A stretch of DNA of 64,000 nucleotides from Synechococcus sp. UW140 (GTDB taxonomy: Bacteria > Cyanobacteriota > Cyanobacteriia > PCC-6307 > Cyanobiaceae): assembly GCA_945860085.1 (NCBI GenBank), contig CAMAPJ010000003.1:1-64000 (forward strand), given 5' to 3'. Below, one piece after another: positions 30,006-42,941 of the stretch. Numbering within the stretch: position 1 is the stretch's first letter; every line of letters starts with the position of its first letter. The notes below the pieces were generated by a model. It searched no databases. It was not told the origin of the DNA and saw only the letters and a program-made list of their open reading frames with translations. A program made the position numbers and the translations under genes.

Positions 30006-31189
30006 GCCAGGGGGACGTCTTCACAGCTGGGACCGGCCTCACTCGCAGCCAGCGCCGAGCCTGAGGCGGCCCCAGCCTGGGCTTCCGCCGCCTGGAGATC
30101 GCTGGCCCGGTCCCGCTCCAGGCTGCGGTGACAGGCGACCACAACTGCAACCAGAACAGAGGTGGCCAGAGCCAGCCAGAGGAAGCGCATTTCGGCATTG
30201 GCCAGCACCAGGGCCAGGGAGGCGAGCCACTGGGTAAAGGCGTAGATCAACACCACCGTGCGGCGGTGGCTAAAGCCGGCCCGCAGCAGGCGGTGGTGCA
30301 GGTGTCGGCGATCCGGGTGGAAGGGGGAGCGGCCGGCGCTGAGGCGCCCCATGATCACTGCCGACATGTCGGCTAGGGGCAACGAGAGGATCAGCAGGGG
30401 CAGCAGCAGACTGACCGTGGTGAGGCCCTTGGCCGGACCAACGATGCTGATCGCCGCTAGGGCAAAACCAAGGAAGTAGGACCCCCCGTCGCCCATGAAG
30501 ATGCGGGCCGGGTTGAAGTTGTGGCGCAGAAAGCCGAAACAGGAGCCGGCCAGGGCCGCCGCCAAGATGGCCGCGGCCGGTTGATGCAGGCTGAAGCTCA
30601 CTGACACCAGCCCGACGGCGGCGATCCCCGCCACCCCGGCCGCCAGACCATCAAGGCCATCGAGCCAGTTGATCGCGTTGGTGATGCCCACCAGCCAGAT
30701 CACCGTGGCCAGCAGGCTCAGCGGCTCCGGTAACACCAGCGGAGCATCCGGACTGATCTGCAGAAATTCAAGCGGCAGATCAATCGCTCCAATCCGCACC
30801 CCCTGGCTCCAGGCCGCCATCGCCACCGCCACCTGGGCCGCCAACCGCGGCAGGGGCGGCAGGGCCCAGAGGTCATCGGCAAGGCCGATCAGAAAAAAGC
30901 AGAGCGCACCCTCCAGGGTGGTCCAGATCAGGCGATCCTTGGCGGGCTCCAGGCTGCCAAACCAGCCCAGGCCCCAGACCAGGGCCAAGGTGAAGACGAA
31001 GCCGGCGACGATGCCGATGCCGCCCAGGCGCACCATCGGCGTGGTGTGCTGCTTGCGGGAATCGGGCCGATCGATCAGGCCCAAGCGCAAACCGCCGCGG
31101 CGCACCAGTGGTACCACCCCAGTGGTGACCAGGGCCGAGCTGGCAAAGGTGACCAGGGCAGCAATGACCGGACTGCTGGTGATCGTCAC
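30002..31189 (-). CDS. MraY/WecA-family undecaprenyl-phosphate glycosyl-1-phosphate transferase
   Basis: GLIDRPDSRKQHTTPMVRLGGIGI; NAINWLDGLDGLAAGVA; FNPARIFMGDGGSYFLGF. Confidence 0.9.
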   Translation of the reverse strand: MTITSSPVIAALVTFASSALVTTGVVPLVRRGGLRLGLIDRPDSRKQHTTPMVRLGGIGIVAGFVFTLALVWGLGWFGSLEPAKDRLIWTTLEGALCFFLIGLADDLWALPPLPRLAAQVAVAMAAWSQGVRIGAIDLPLEFLQISPDAPLVLPEPLSLLATVIWLVGITNAINWLDGLDGLAAGVAGIAAVGLVSVSFSLHQPAAAILAAALAGSCFGFLRHNFNPARIFMGDGGSYFLGFALAAISIVGPAKGLTTVSLLLPLLILSLPLADMSAVIMGRLSAGRSPFHPDRRHLHHRLLRAGFSHRRTVVLIYAFTQWLASLALVLANAEMRFLWLALATSVLVAVVVACHRSLERDRASDLQAAEAQAGAASGSALAASEAGPSCEDVPLA

Positions 31190-31273
31190 GGTCGCTCCAT
31201 GGGGAGAACTGCCAGCTGGAGACGGACGTGGACGCTCAGCTTAATCAGCTGGGTCATGCCGCCAGGGCCAGGC

Positions 31274-32563
31274 TCAAGCCGGCTGCAACTGGCGTTGGCT
31301 TCCATAAAGGGGGAAGCGCTCGCACAGGGCCGCCACCCGCTCACGGCAGCGCAGCTCGATCGCGTCATCGCTGGGGTTGAGCAGGCGATCGGCGATCACG
31401 TCGGCCACCTCGCGGAAGGCCTCCTCGTCAAATCCGCGGGTGGTCATCGCGGCACTGCCGAGGCGCAGTCCGCTGGTCACAAACGGCGATTCGGGGTCAA
31501 AGGGAACGGTGTTCTTGTTGGCGGTGATGTTGACATCACTAACCAGCAGATCAGCCACCTTGCCGGTCAGGCCGATCGAACGCAGATCCAGCAGCACGAT
31601 GTGGTTGTCGGTGCCGCCGGACACCACGGCGATGCCCCGCTCCTGGATGCGGCTGGAGAGGGCCTGGGCATTGGCCACCACCTGCTGGCTGTAGGTGATG
31701 AAGGCCGGCTGCAAGGCTTCGCCGAAGGCCACCGCCTTGGCAGCGATCACATGCTCCAGGGGGCCCCCCTGGCTTCCGGGGAACACGGCCTTGTCGAACT
31801 GGCGACCGAACTCGGCGTCGTTAGTCAGGATCAGGCCGCCGCGGGGCCCGCGCAAGGTCTTGTGGGTGGTGGTGGTGACCACATGGCAGTGGGGCAGCGG
31901 GCTCGGGTGCACGCCTGCGGCCACCAGACCGGCGATGTGGGCCATGTCGGCCAGCAGGTAGGCGCCCACCTCATCGGCATTGGCGCGGAAAGCGGCAAAG
32001 TCAATCGTGCGCGGGTAGGCCGAGTAGCCGCAGACGATCAGCTTGGGCCGGTGTTCGAGGGCCAGCTCGCGGATGCGATCGAAGCGCAGCTGCTGGGTGT
32101 CGGGGTCCACGCCGTAATGGACGGCCTTGAACCACTTGCCCGACACATTCACCGGCGAGCCATGGGTTAGGTGGCCGCCATGGGAGAGATCCATGCCCAG
32201 GATCGTGTCGCCGGGCTGGAGCAGGGCCAGGAACACGGCGAAGTTCGCCTGGGCGCCGCTGTGGGGCTGCACGTTGGCCCAGGCGGCGCCAAACAGGCGT
32301 TTGGCCCGCTCGATTGCCAGATCCTCGATCGCATCGACGTGTTCGCAGCCGCCGTAGTAGCGCTTGTGGGGCAGGCCTTCGGCGTACTTGTTGGTCAGCA
32401 CCGACCCCTGGGCCTCCATCACGGCGGCGGAGGTGAAGTTCTCGCTGGCGATCAGCTCTAGGTGGGTCTGCTGACGCTGCAGTTCTCGGGCGATCAGGGC
32501 CGCGATGGCGGGGTCGGTGCTGGCCAGGGCCCCTTGGGGGGTCGCGCCGTTGGAGTCCGCCAT
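31274..32563 (-). CDS. glyA: Serine hydroxymethyltransferase
   Basis: [34 protein letters not shown]. Confidence 0.97.
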   Translation of the reverse strand: MADSNGATPQGALASTDPAIAALIARELQRQQTHLELIASENFTSAAVMEAQGSVLTNKYAEGLPHKRYYGGCEHVDAIEDLAIERAKRLFGAAWANVQPHSGAQANFAVFLALLQPGDTILGMDLSHGGHLTHGSPVNVSGKWFKAVHYGVDPDTQQLRFDRIRELALEHRPKLIVCGYSAYPRTIDFAAFRANADEVGAYLLADMAHIAGLVAAGVHPSPLPHCHVVTTTTHKTLRGPRGGLILTNDAEFGRQFDKAVFPGSQGGPLEHVIAAKAVAFGEALQPAFITYSQQVVANAQALSSRIQERGIAVVSGGTDNHIVLLDLRSIGLTGKVADLLVSDVNITANKNTVPFDPESPFVTSGLRLGSAAMTTRGFDEEAFREVADVIADRLLNPSDDAIELRCRERVAALCERFPLYGSQRQLQPA

Positions 32564-32635
32564 GGGAGGCCTGCTGGGTTGACTGGATCGTAAGAAACGG
32601 GGCCTCCCTCGGCAGCGACCGGTTCGGGAAGCCAT

Positions 32636-32663
32636 AAAAAAACCGCCCTTGCGGACGGCTTTA
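32636..32663 (-). terminator. Rho-independent terminator downstream of tRNA-Arg
   Basis: Minus strand CCGTCC-GCAA-GGGCGG followed by TTTTTTT. Confidence 0.8.
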
Positions 32664-32671
32664 TCTGGAAA

Positions 32672-32745
32672 CGCGCCTGGAGAGATTCGAACTCCCGACC
32701 CTCTGATCCGTAGTCAGATGCTCTAATCCGCTGAGCTACAAGCGC
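32672..32745 (-). tRNA. tRNA-Arg(ACG)
   Basis: GCGCTTG/CAGGCGC acceptor, anticodon loop CTACGGA flanked by TCTGA/TCAGA, T-arm GGGAGTTCGAATCTCTC; CCA not encoded. Confidence 0.95.
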
Positions 32746-32894
32746 CTACCTAGCCATTGTTGGCTCATGGAGGGCCCATCCGTCAACCTGCTGGCCTCTG
32801 GCCTGTCAACCGGCCCGCCGCCGGCCCTTCGCCAGCGGGCCCGGGCGAGGGCCACAATCGGGCCAGCTCCCTTCCCCACCCTCGGGTCCCACCC

Positions 32895-33146
32895 ATGCCC
32901 ATCCGCTGGTACGGCCCCGCCGATCCCACAGACCCGACCTACCGGCACTTCGAGAGAATCGTCAATCTCTGCTTGCACGGCGGCGTTTTTGCCGCCGTCA
33001 ACAGTGGCCTCTGGTTTGTGCAGGGCATGCGCCACCCCTGGCCCCAGTTGGGCTGGCTCACAGGGACCTGGGCCCTGCTCTGGCTAGTGCAGCTGCTGCT
33101 TGTGTTGCAGCAACGCCCCACCCCCAAGTCCGCCGATCCATCCTGA
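32895..33146 (+). CDS. Small two-TM conserved protein
   Basis: 84-aa MPIRWYGPADPTDPTYRHFERIVNLCLHGGVFAAVNSGLWF. Confidence 0.65.
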   Translation: MPIRWYGPADPTDPTYRHFERIVNLCLHGGVFAAVNSGLWFVQGMRHPWPQLGWLTGTWALLWLVQLLLVLQQRPTPKSADPS

Positions 33147-33171
33147 AGCAATCCGTCCAGCAGGTTGTGCC

Positions 33172-33462
33172 ATGGCCCTGAGCCCCCAAGCCATTCGCGA
33201 TCTAACCGCCGAACTGGCCGATCGGCTTTACATCCAGGTCGGCGGCTGGCACCTCTACCTAGGCGATGCCGCCCTGGCCGAGCCCCTGGCGATCGAATGT
33301 GCCGCCCGACTCGACCAGGGCGCTGCGGTCTGCGCCCGCCAGGCCCTGGAAGCCCTGCAAGTGCCGATCGGCGGCGGCAGCAGCCGCCTGCCCCTGGCCC
33401 GCCTGGTGCCTCCGGGCCAACTCCAGGATCTCGAGGATTTGCTCGAGCCCTACAGCCGCTGA
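33172..33462 (+). CDS. DUF3181 family protein
   Basis: MALSPQAIRDLTAELADRLYIQVGGWHLYLGDAALAEPLA. Confidence 0.75.
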   Translation: MALSPQAIRDLTAELADRLYIQVGGWHLYLGDAALAEPLAIECAARLDQGAAVCARQALEALQVPIGGGSSRLPLARLVPPGQLQDLEDLLEPYSR

Positions 33463-33512
33463 GGCGGGGGCTTGATCCGACCGATAGGGTTTGGCCCTGC
33501 TGCAGTGACCCA

Positions 33513-33767
33513 GTGCTGGTTATCGAGGTCACCAACGCCCGTGAGGTGATGCGTCAGCGGATCGGCCCCCTGGGCAGTCGCCTGATCGGCAAGGTCGTCG
33601 ATGCGGAGGCCCAAGTGGAGAAGGCCCTGATCCAGGAGCTGGAAACGGCCTTCAAGGATTTCGGCATCGAAGCGCGCATCCTCTCGATCGAAGGCCCCAA
33701 GCTGCTGGGCCGCAACCACCTAGAGATCCCGGTGCAGGTGCGCGAGGAACGCCAAGTTGGCTCCTGA
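33513..33767 (+). CDS. Conserved cyanobacterial small protein (GTG start)
   Basis: MLVIEVTNAREVMRQRIGPLGSRLIGKVVDAEAQVEKALIQELE; only the C-terminal part of ORF 33165-33767 is plausible. Confidence 0.65.
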   Translation: MLVIEVTNAREVMRQRIGPLGSRLIGKVVDAEAQVEKALIQELETAFKDFGIEARILSIEGPKLLGRNHLEIPVQVREERQVGS

Positions 33768-33805
33768 ACTGGCCGAAGTCCCCAGCTGGGCTCAACAGAG
33801 CCGGA

Positions 33806-35431
33806 TCAGGGCCGGGGCTTGAGCCGCTGAGCCAGCTGGCGTCGGATCTGGCGTGTGAACTGGCGCGCCTCCTGGACCCCGGCAGCCGAGGCCAGCAGCC
33901 CGTAAGCCCCAAAACCCAGCCCACCGCTGAGGCCGCAATCGAGCAGCTTGCCCACCAGACCCGCCGGCCAAGGGATCACCCTCGATAGGCACCAGGCCAC
34001 AAGCCCCCCCACCAGGGCCGAGCCAAGCAGCAGCAGGCTGTCCCTGCCCCAGAGCCGCAGGGGCAGCCCCCCCAGCCGGCCCTGGAGGGCCAGAAGCAGC
34101 CCCAGACAGGTGATCACATTCACCGCCACGGTGGCCAGCACCAGGCCTGGAGCCCCGAAATAGAGCGCCGGCAGTTGCAGCCCCCAGGGCGTCGGCCCAC
34201 CGACCAGCAACCAATCGAAGACCACATTCAGGCCGATGCCGGCCATCGAGAAGCGGAACGGGGTGGTGCCATCGCCGAGGGCATAGAAGACCCTTACCAA
34301 CACATCGCGGCCCAAGTAGGCCGGCATGCCGACCCCGTAGGCCATCAGCAGGCCTCCCACCAGCCGGGCCGCTTGGACGTCAAAGGCGCCACGCTCATAC
34401 ACAAGCCCGACGATCGGGCCGGCCAGGGCCACCATCAGGGCACCGAGGGGCAGCATCGTGGCGCTGGAGGCCATCAGGCCCTGGCGGATCCGACCAATCA
34501 ATTCCGGCCTGTCCCCAGGGGCCGTGAGCCGGGCAAAGACGGGCAGCAGCGGCACCAGCAGCACGTTGGAGAGCAGACCCAAGGGCGTCTGAACCAGCAG
34601 GTTGGCGTAACCCAGGCCCGCTGCGGCACCCACGATGCCGGAGGCAAAGAACAGGTCGGTGAACACGTTGATCTGCAGCATCCCCGAGGAGAGGGTGGCG
34701 GGGCCCATCACCTTCAACACCTCCTGCACGCCGGGATGGCGCCAGTCCCAGGAGAGGGACTGCTGATGCAGACCCTGGCGGGCGAGGGCTGGCAACTGGA
34801 TCAGCCATTGCAAGAGGGCCCCAAGCAAGGTGCTACCCGCCAGAACCGCTCCGCCGAGCACGGCCTTCTCTGGCAGGGCGATCGCCGGTCCCAGCTGCCA
34901 CCAGAGCAGGCCCAGGCCGGCGATCACGGCCAGGCTTGAGAGCAGGGGGCTCACCGACGGCAGCCAGAACTCATCGGCGGCATTGAGGGCGCCAAAGCCG
35001 AGACCGATCAGGCCCGCCAGCAAGGCCATTGGCGCCATCCAGCGCAGTTCAATCACGGCGATCGCGTGGCGGGGACCATCGAGCCCCGGTCCCACCAGGG
35101 TGATCAGGGGATCGGCGGCCACCACCAGCAGCACGGTGACGCCTACCAGTCCCACCCCCACCAGGGTGTTGATCGTGGCCAGCACATGGGCTCCCTCGTC
35201 CCGGGGCCGCCGCGCCAACACACTCACCATGGCGCTGTGGAAGGGGCCGTTGATGCCCCCCAGCAACACCAACAGGAAGCCGGGCAGCACGTAGGCGTAG
35301 TTGTAGGCGTCGTAGACGATGCCGACGCCAAAAGCGGCGGCGATCACGGTCTGCCGCACCAGGCCGGCCACCTTGCTGAGGGCTGTCGCCACAGCCACCA
35401 CCAGGGCAATGCGGCGCAGGGATTTCGCCAT
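33806..35431 (-). CDS. murJ: Lipid II flippase MurJ/MviN
   Basis: MAKSLRRIALVVAVATALSKVAGLVRQTVIAAAFG with many TM segments. Confidence 0.93.
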   Translation of the reverse strand: MAKSLRRIALVVAVATALSKVAGLVRQTVIAAAFGVGIVYDAYNYAYVLPGFLLVLLGGINGPFHSAMVSVLARRPRDEGAHVLATINTLVGVGLVGVTVLLVVAADPLITLVGPGLDGPRHAIAVIELRWMAPMALLAGLIGLGFGALNAADEFWLPSVSPLLSSLAVIAGLGLLWWQLGPAIALPEKAVLGGAVLAGSTLLGALLQWLIQLPALARQGLHQQSLSWDWRHPGVQEVLKVMGPATLSSGMLQINVFTDLFFASGIVGAAAGLGYANLLVQTPLGLLSNVLLVPLLPVFARLTAPGDRPELIGRIRQGLMASSATMLPLGALMVALAGPIVGLVYERGAFDVQAARLVGGLLMAYGVGMPAYLGRDVLVRVFYALGDGTTPFRFSMAGIGLNVVFDWLLVGGPTPWGLQLPALYFGAPGLVLATVAVNVITCLGLLLALQGRLGGLPLRLWGRDSLLLLGSALVGGLVAWCLSRVIPWPAGLVGKLLDCGLSGGLGFGAYGLLASAAGVQEARQFTRQIRRQLAQRLKPRP

Positions 35432-35536
35432 CCGGTTGGGCCGCGGCCATTCACTGGCGCCGATTCTCCCGTCCGGGCGCACGGCACCATGGGGCCGATC
35501 CGCCGGACAGCAAGCCGGCTCCAGCCGGCTTCCCCC

Positions 35537-36355
35537 ATGACCATGACGGCCCCAAGCGCCGGCGCAGCCCCCAAGCCTGGGCAGCCTTCGGCGCCGCTAA
35601 CGGGACCAGGGACGCTGATCTGGCCGCTGGAGGGGCTGGTCGAAGGGCTGCTTGTAAAGCGCTACAAGCGCTTCCTGGCCGATGTGGAGCTAGCCAGCGG
35701 CGACGTGGTGACAGCCCACTGCCCCAACACCGGCCCGATGACCGGCGTGCTCCATCCCGGCGGTCGGGTGCGGCTCCGCCACGCCCCCTCGCCGACGCGC
35801 AAGCTGGCCTGGACCTGGGAGCAGGCCGAGGTGATCGGCGCCACAGGCGAACCACTCTGGGTGGGCATCAACACGGCCCTGCCTAATCACCTGGTGAAGG
35901 CCACGATCGCGGCGGGGCTGCTGGAGCCCTGGCTGGGGCCAATTGAGGCGATCCGCGCCGAGGTGCCCTACGGGGTGAATCGCCGCAGCCGTATCGACCT
36001 GCTGCTCACCCCCAGCGCCGCCAACAGCGATCCGCGGCCGATTTACGTGGAAGTGAAAAACACCACCTGGACCGAGGGCGATCTAGCCCTGTTTCCCGAC
36101 ACCGTGACCGAGCGAGGCCAGAAACACCTGGAGGAATTGGCGGCGCTGTTGCCAGACGCCCGGGGCGTGCTGCTGCCCTGCCTCAGCCGCGACGATGTGA
36201 ACCGCTTTGCGCCGGGGGATCAGGCCGATCGCCGCTATGGAGAGCTGTTCCGCCAGGCCCTAGCGGCGGGGGTGGAGGTGCTGCCCTGTCGCTATGGCTT
36301 CTCGGCCACAGCCATCCACTGGCTCGGCCTAGCGGCCGTGCAGCCCCACAGCTGA
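35537..36355 (+). CDS. sfsA: DNA/RNA nuclease SfsA
   Basis: KRYKRFLADVELASGDVVTAHCPNTGPMTG; VEVKNTTW. Confidence 0.93.
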   Translation: MTMTAPSAGAAPKPGQPSAPLTGPGTLIWPLEGLVEGLLVKRYKRFLADVELASGDVVTAHCPNTGPMTGVLHPGGRVRLRHAPSPTRKLAWTWEQAEVIGATGEPLWVGINTALPNHLVKATIAAGLLEPWLGPIEAIRAEVPYGVNRRSRIDLLLTPSAANSDPRPIYVEVKNTTWTEGDLALFPDTVTERGQKHLEELAALLPDARGVLLPCLSRDDVNRFAPGDQADRRYGELFRQALAAGVEVLPCRYGFSATAIHWLGLAAVQPHS

Positions 36356-36389
36356 AAGGGAACGCAGCCAGGCAGCAACTCTGCATTTG

Positions 36390-36403
36390 GTACAGCTTGA
36401 TAC
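36390..36403 (+). promoter_or_regulatory. NtcA-type box upstream of amt
   Basis: Exact GTA-CAGCTTGA-TAC, 60 nt before the ORF start. Confidence 0.65.
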
Positions 36404-36462
36404 AGATTAGGCCTGCCCAAGCGGGGAAGGTAACCGGGTGATCGCCGGAGAGGTTCCCCCCC

Positions 36463-38263
<1,801 letters not shown>

Positions 38264-38308
38264 AGCCTGAACGAGCCTATTTAGATCTAGGCCCCCAAGG
38301 GGCAACCT

Positions 38309-38334
38309 GCCCCCGGTCCCCACCGGGGGCTTTT
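38309..38334 (+). terminator. Rho-independent terminator after the amt/P-II operon
   Basis: GCCCCCGGT-CCCC-ACCGGGGGC-TTTT. Confidence 0.85.
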
Positions 38335-38498
38335 GCTTGGCCGTGCGGCTGGTTGGCCATGCGTCAGCCCGGGTGTTCGCTTAGGAGCCCGGGGGCTCGG
38401 GGGGACCGCTGGCGAAGGGCTGTTTGTGGGTCTGAAAGCTGGGGACTGCAGCCGGTCTGCCAGGCCCCATAGAGTTGCTGCAAGCCGTGATCTGCCCC

Positions 38499-39752
38499 GT
38501 GGATACCCATGCCTTCAAGCGATCGCTGCACCACTCCGAGCGCTACAACCGCCGCGGGTTTGGCCGCGCCGAAGAGGTGGCCGGCAGCCTGGAGCAGGCC
38601 TACCAGAGCGATCTGGTCGCCAAGATCCGCGAGAACGGCTACGCCCTAGAGCATGGGCGGCTGAGCGTGAAGCTGGCCGAGGCCTTCGGGTTCTGCTGGG
38701 GGGTGGAGCGGGCCGTGGCCATGGCCTACGAGACCCGGCGCCACTACCCCACCGAACGGCTCTGGATCACCAACGAGATCATCCACAACCCATCGGTGAA
38801 CCACCATCTGCGCGAGATGGACGTGTTGTTCATCCCGGTGGAGGAAGGCGTGAAGGACTTCTCCGATGTTGCCAGCGGCGACGTGGTGATCCTGCCGGCC
38901 TTCGGCGCCACCGTGCAGGAGATGCAGCTCCTCAACGAGCGCGGCTGCCACATCGTTGACACCACCTGTCCCTGGGTCTCGAAGGTGTGGAACACGGTGG
39001 AGAAGCACAAAAAGCATGCCTTCACCTCGATCATTCACGGCAAGGTCAAACACGAGGAAACCCTCGCCACCAGCTCCTTCGCCGGCACCTACCTAGTGGT
39101 GCTCGACCTGGCTGAAGCCCAGATGGTCAGCGACTACATCCTGGCCAGCGCCGCTGGCGAGCGCCCTGGGAGCGACAGCCCCGAGGCGGCAGCAACAGCG
39201 ACGGGCCTCGATCGGGACGCCTTCATGGCCCGGTTTGCCCGGGCCTGCTCGCCCGGCTTCGATCCGGACCTGGACCTGGCCCGGATCGGGGTTGCCAACC
39301 AGACCACCATGCTCAAAAGCGAAACCGAGGAGATCGGCCGCCTGTTCGAGCGCACGATGCTGCGCCGCTACGGCCCCAAGGAGCTCCAGGAACACTTCCT
39401 GGCTTTCAACACGATCTGCGATGCCACCCAGGAGCGCCAGGACGCGATGTTCTCCTTGGTGGACGAACCCCTCGACCTGATGGTGGTGATCGGTGGGTAC
39501 AACTCCTCCAACACCACCCACCTGCAGGAAATCGCCGTGAGCCGCGGCATCCGCTCCTTCCACATCGACACCCCCGAGCGAATCGGACCGGGCAACCGCA
39601 TCGAACACAAACCGCTCGGCGCCGAGCTGGAGCTGCTGGAGCCCTTCCTGCCGGCCGGGCCCCTACGGGTGGGCATCACCTCCGGCGCCTCCACCCCGGA
39701 TCGGGTCGTTGAGGATGTGATCCATCGCCTGATGGATCTCAGTGCCAACTGA
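38499..39752 (+). CDS. ispH: 4-hydroxy-3-methylbut-2-enyl diphosphate reductase
   Basis: [36 protein letters not shown] start. Confidence 0.95.
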   Translation: MDTHAFKRSLHHSERYNRRGFGRAEEVAGSLEQAYQSDLVAKIRENGYALEHGRLSVKLAEAFGFCWGVERAVAMAYETRRHYPTERLWITNEIIHNPSVNHHLREMDVLFIPVEEGVKDFSDVASGDVVILPAFGATVQEMQLLNERGCHIVDTTCPWVSKVWNTVEKHKKHAFTSIIHGKVKHEETLATSSFAGTYLVVLDLAEAQMVSDYILASAAGERPGSDSPEAAATATGLDRDAFMARFARACSPGFDPDLDLARIGVANQTTMLKSETEEIGRLFERTMLRRYGPKELQEHFLAFNTICDATQERQDAMFSLVDEPLDLMVVIGGYNSSNTTHLQEIAVSRGIRSFHIDTPERIGPGNRIEHKPLGAELELLEPFLPAGPLRVGITSGASTPDRVVEDVIHRLMDLSAN

Positions 39753-39880
39753 GGGCCCGGCAGCAAACCTGACCCCAGGTCCCGCCAAACGCTGTCACAT
39801 TTGCTGCCAAGCTGATCTGGACCTGGCTTTACATTGGTTCATCAATTGCGCCTGCGGGCGTTGAGGAGACTGAAATCCCG

Positions 39881-40516
39881 TTGACCACCTCCCTCTCTCC
39901 CCCGATTGCTGCACCTGAGTGCGCGGGTCTGCTGCGTGACAGCGCCGACCCGAAGTTGCGCTGCTACAGCAGCCACTTCAGCGACTTGATGGAGATGCGG
40001 GCGCCGGCGGCAACGGTGGAGGGTTACCTCGATCGCCATGAGGGCTGGTTCCGCCGCTGCGCGGCGCCGATGCGGGTCGATCCACTCGGACGCAATGGCT
40101 ACCTGCTCACCCTGGGGCGCTTCGGCAACTTCGGCTTCGAGGTAGAGCCCACCATCGGCCTGGAACTACTGCCCCAGAGCGCCGGCATCTATCGCATCGT
40201 CACGGTGACCCAGACGGGGGCTGACAGCAAGCTGCAGGAGCTCTACGACGTGGAGTTCAACGCCTCGCTGCGGCTTGACCAGGAGGCTGAGGATTCAGCC
40301 CTGACCCTGGTGCGCTGGGAGCTCGATCTCAGCGTTTGGATCAAGCTGCCCGGCGTGATCGCCCTACTGCCGGAAAGCCTGGTGCAAAGCAGCGGCGACC
40401 ACCTACTTCGCCAGGTCGTGCGCCAGGTGTCCCGCAAGCTCACCTGGAAGGTTCAGGACGACTTCCACGCCTGTCACAACCTCGAATGCCCGCCCCGCAA
40501 GCGCGCCCAATTCTGA
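39881..40516 (+). CDS. DUF1997 family protein (TTG start)
   Basis: RCYSSHFSDLMEMRAPAATVEGYLDRHEGWFRRCAAPM. Confidence 0.8.
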   Translation: MTTSLSPPIAAPECAGLLRDSADPKLRCYSSHFSDLMEMRAPAATVEGYLDRHEGWFRRCAAPMRVDPLGRNGYLLTLGRFGNFGFEVEPTIGLELLPQSAGIYRIVTVTQTGADSKLQELYDVEFNASLRLDQEAEDSALTLVRWELDLSVWIKLPGVIALLPESLVQSSGDHLLRQVVRQVSRKLTWKVQDDFHACHNLECPPRKRAQF

Positions 40517-40588
40517 GCGTCAGCCAGGGGCTTTGACAGGGTTGAGGGCCTGGCTGCTGATGGCCTGGCCCCTTCAGCTCGTCCCTGT

Positions 40589-41050
40589 TCAGCTGCGGCT
40601 CGTCCAGATCTTGTTGACGATCTGCATGCCGGTGACGGCCTGCCAAAGGAACAGGGTCATCAGGCCCATGTTCAAGCCAACGTGGATCTTGCGGGCGATC
40701 AGGTTGCCCTGCTGCATCAGCGGCGTGAGGGAGGCCGCAATCGCGATCATTGAAGTCATGGTGATGCCCACCAGCAGGTGGGGGCTCACAAACAGCTTGC
40801 CGTTATTGAGGTAGGTGACCGCCATGCCACCGAAGGTGCCAAGCACCATCACGGCCAGAACGATGCTGCCGAGCTGGAAGTGGCGACGGCCGAACTGGCC
40901 CTTGATCAGGGCCTTGCGGTCCTCCGCATCGGCGGTGCGGGTTTTCTTGGCCTTGAGGCCAAGAACCATCGAATAGCCGGACAGGGCCAGCAGCCCCCAC
41001 ATCAGCAAGGGATGGAGGAAGTTGAGATTGAAGGCGAGGGCGTCCGGCAT
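40589..41050 (-). CDS. DUF4079 family membrane protein
   Basis: FLHPLLMWGLLALSGYSMVLGLKAKKTR; HVGLNMGLMTLFLWQAVTGMQIV. Confidence 0.8.
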   Translation of the reverse strand: MPDALAFNLNFLHPLLMWGLLALSGYSMVLGLKAKKTRTADAEDRKALIKGQFGRRHFQLGSIVLAVMVLGTFGGMAVTYLNNGKLFVSPHLLVGITMTSMIAIAASLTPLMQQGNLIARKIHVGLNMGLMTLFLWQAVTGMQIVNKIWTSRS

Positions 41051-41170
41051 GAGGAGGACTTGGCGATGGAGGCGAAGCTACTGCCCGCCCAGGCCGCCCT
41101 GGCCCAGAGCCCCTCGCCAGAGGCTTCAGAAAGGGGCCCAAGCAGGGCTTAACGGGGGCCTGGCGGGGGG

Positions 41171-42778
41171 CTAGTGCAGGAAGTGGCGCCGAGCGGTGGT
41201 CACCATCGCCAGGCCGAGCTCATCGCAGGCCTTGATCGAGTCCCCATCACGCATGCTGCCGCCCGGCTGGATCACGGCCGTGATGCCATGGGCCGCCGCC
41301 AGGCGCACCGTGTCATCGAAGGGGAAAAAGCCATCGCTGGCCAGCACCGCCCCTTGGGCCCGCTCTGCGGCAGCGTCTAGGGCCAGGCGGGCCGAACCAA
41401 CCCGGTTCATCTGGCCCGCACCAATGCCCAGGCTCTGGCCGGCGCCGGCCACGACGATGGCGTTGGAGCGCACATGACGCACAAGGCACCAGGCGAAGCG
41501 CAGGTCCTCGAGTTCGGCGGCGCTGGGCGGGCGGGCACTGACCACCTGCCAGACCTCCTCCTGCACCGGCTGGTCATCGAGGTCCTGCACCAAGACCCCG
41601 CCAAGCAGGCTGCGCAGCTGCTGGCCCGAGGCCAGGGCCAGGGCGGCCGGAGCTAGCTCCAGCAGGCGCAGGTTCGGCTTGGCCGAGAGCAGCTGGCGCG
41701 CCTCGGGACTGAAGGCCGGCGCCACGACGCATTCCAGGAACAGGCTGGTGAGCTGGCTGGCCGCGGTCGCATCCACCGGGCCATTAAGGGCGACGATGCC
41801 GCCAAAGGCCGAGACCCGATCGGCGTCAAGGGCCCGGCCTAGGGCTGCCGCCGGATCGGGCCCCGTGGCCACACCGCAGGGGTTGGTGTGCTTTACCACC
41901 ACGGCTGCACTCTGGGCAGACACGCTCTCACCGGCGGAGTCAGCCAGGCCATAGCCAAACTCGCGCACGGTGGCCAGGGCGGCCTCGAGGTCGATCAGGT
42001 TGTTGTAGCTGAGCTCTTTGCCCTGCAACTGGATCGCGCCGCCCCAACCGGCGCCGCCCTTGGAATACCAATGGGCGGGCTGGTGGGGGTTTTCGCCATA
42101 GCGCAGGCTCTGCTGCAGGGGCAGCTCCAGGCGCAGGGGCGCTCCTTCGCCTGGAACGGATTCCTGTGTTGGGAGCGCTTCAGGGCTGGCCAGCTCGGGG
42201 CGGGAGGCCATCCAGGCGCTGATGGCGCTGTCGTAGCTGGCGGTGTGGCGGAAGGCTTCCAGTGCCAGCTGGCGGCGCAAGGCGCCATCGACGCGGCCGG
42301 CGGTCAGGGCGGCGAGGAAGGCGGCGTATTGGCCGGGGCTCGTCAGCACCGCCACATCAGCGTGGTTTTTGGCGGCGGCGCGAACCATGGCCGGACCGCC
42401 GATATCGATTGTTTCGATCGCCTTGGCCCAGCTGACAGCCGGATCGGCAACGGTTTCGCGGAAGGGATAAAGATTCACCACCACCACATCGATCAGATCG
42501 ATCGCCTGGGCGGTCAGGTCGGCCTGGTGGGATGGGTCGTCGCGCTTGGCGAGGATGCCCCCATGCACGCGGGGGTGCAGGGTCTTGACCCGGCCGCCGA
42601 GGATTTCCGGAGCCCCCGTGTGGTCAGCCACCCGGGTCACCGGCAGGCCAGCCGCCTCCAGGGCCGAGGCCGTGCCGCCGCTGGAGAGCAGCCGAAAGCC
42701 ATGCAGCCGGTGCAGGGCTTCGGCCAGGGGCACCAGTCCCTGCTTGTCGGACACACTCAGAAGGGCCGTAGGGGCCAT
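41171..42778 (-). CDS. purH: Bifunctional AICAR transformylase/IMP cyclohydrolase
   Basis: [45 protein letters not shown]. Confidence 0.96.
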   Translation of the reverse strand: MAPTALLSVSDKQGLVPLAEALHRLHGFRLLSSGGTASALEAAGLPVTRVADHTGAPEILGGRVKTLHPRVHGGILAKRDDPSHQADLTAQAIDLIDVVVVNLYPFRETVADPAVSWAKAIETIDIGGPAMVRAAAKNHADVAVLTSPGQYAAFLAALTAGRVDGALRRQLALEAFRHTASYDSAISAWMASRPELASPEALPTQESVPGEGAPLRLELPLQQSLRYGENPHQPAHWYSKGGAGWGGAIQLQGKELSYNNLIDLEAALATVREFGYGLADSAGESVSAQSAAVVVKHTNPCGVATGPDPAAALGRALDADRVSAFGGIVALNGPVDATAASQLTSLFLECVVAPAFSPEARQLLSAKPNLRLLELAPAALALASGQQLRSLLGGVLVQDLDDQPVQEEVWQVVSARPPSAAELEDLRFAWCLVRHVRSNAIVVAGAGQSLGIGAGQMNRVGSARLALDAAAERAQGAVLASDGFFPFDDTVRLAAAHGITAVIQPGGSMRDGDSIKACDELGLAMVTTARRHFLH

Positions 42779-42941
42779 CGCGCTCACTGGGGCTAGCGCC
42801 AACCTACGCAGCAAGGCCAGGGGCCCCACGGGGGTTGGAGCCCCCTGACAGGCAGGCGCCCGAGCCCGGCCGGCCCGGGCGCCCAAGCGGGCGGGATCCT
42901 GGCGCCAGGGACCTGGGACCTACGGGCTGGGACCAAGCAGC

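Noticed and set aside
31046-32170. 374-aa plus-strand ORF
   Set aside because: Antisense to glyA and the MraY-family gene; shadow ORF.
35066-35536. N-terminal extension of the sfsA ORF
   Set aside because: Antisense to murJ; SfsA homology begins after the MTMTAPS start at 35537.
41888-42796. 302-aa plus-strand ORF
   Set aside because: Antisense to purH; no recognisable motif.
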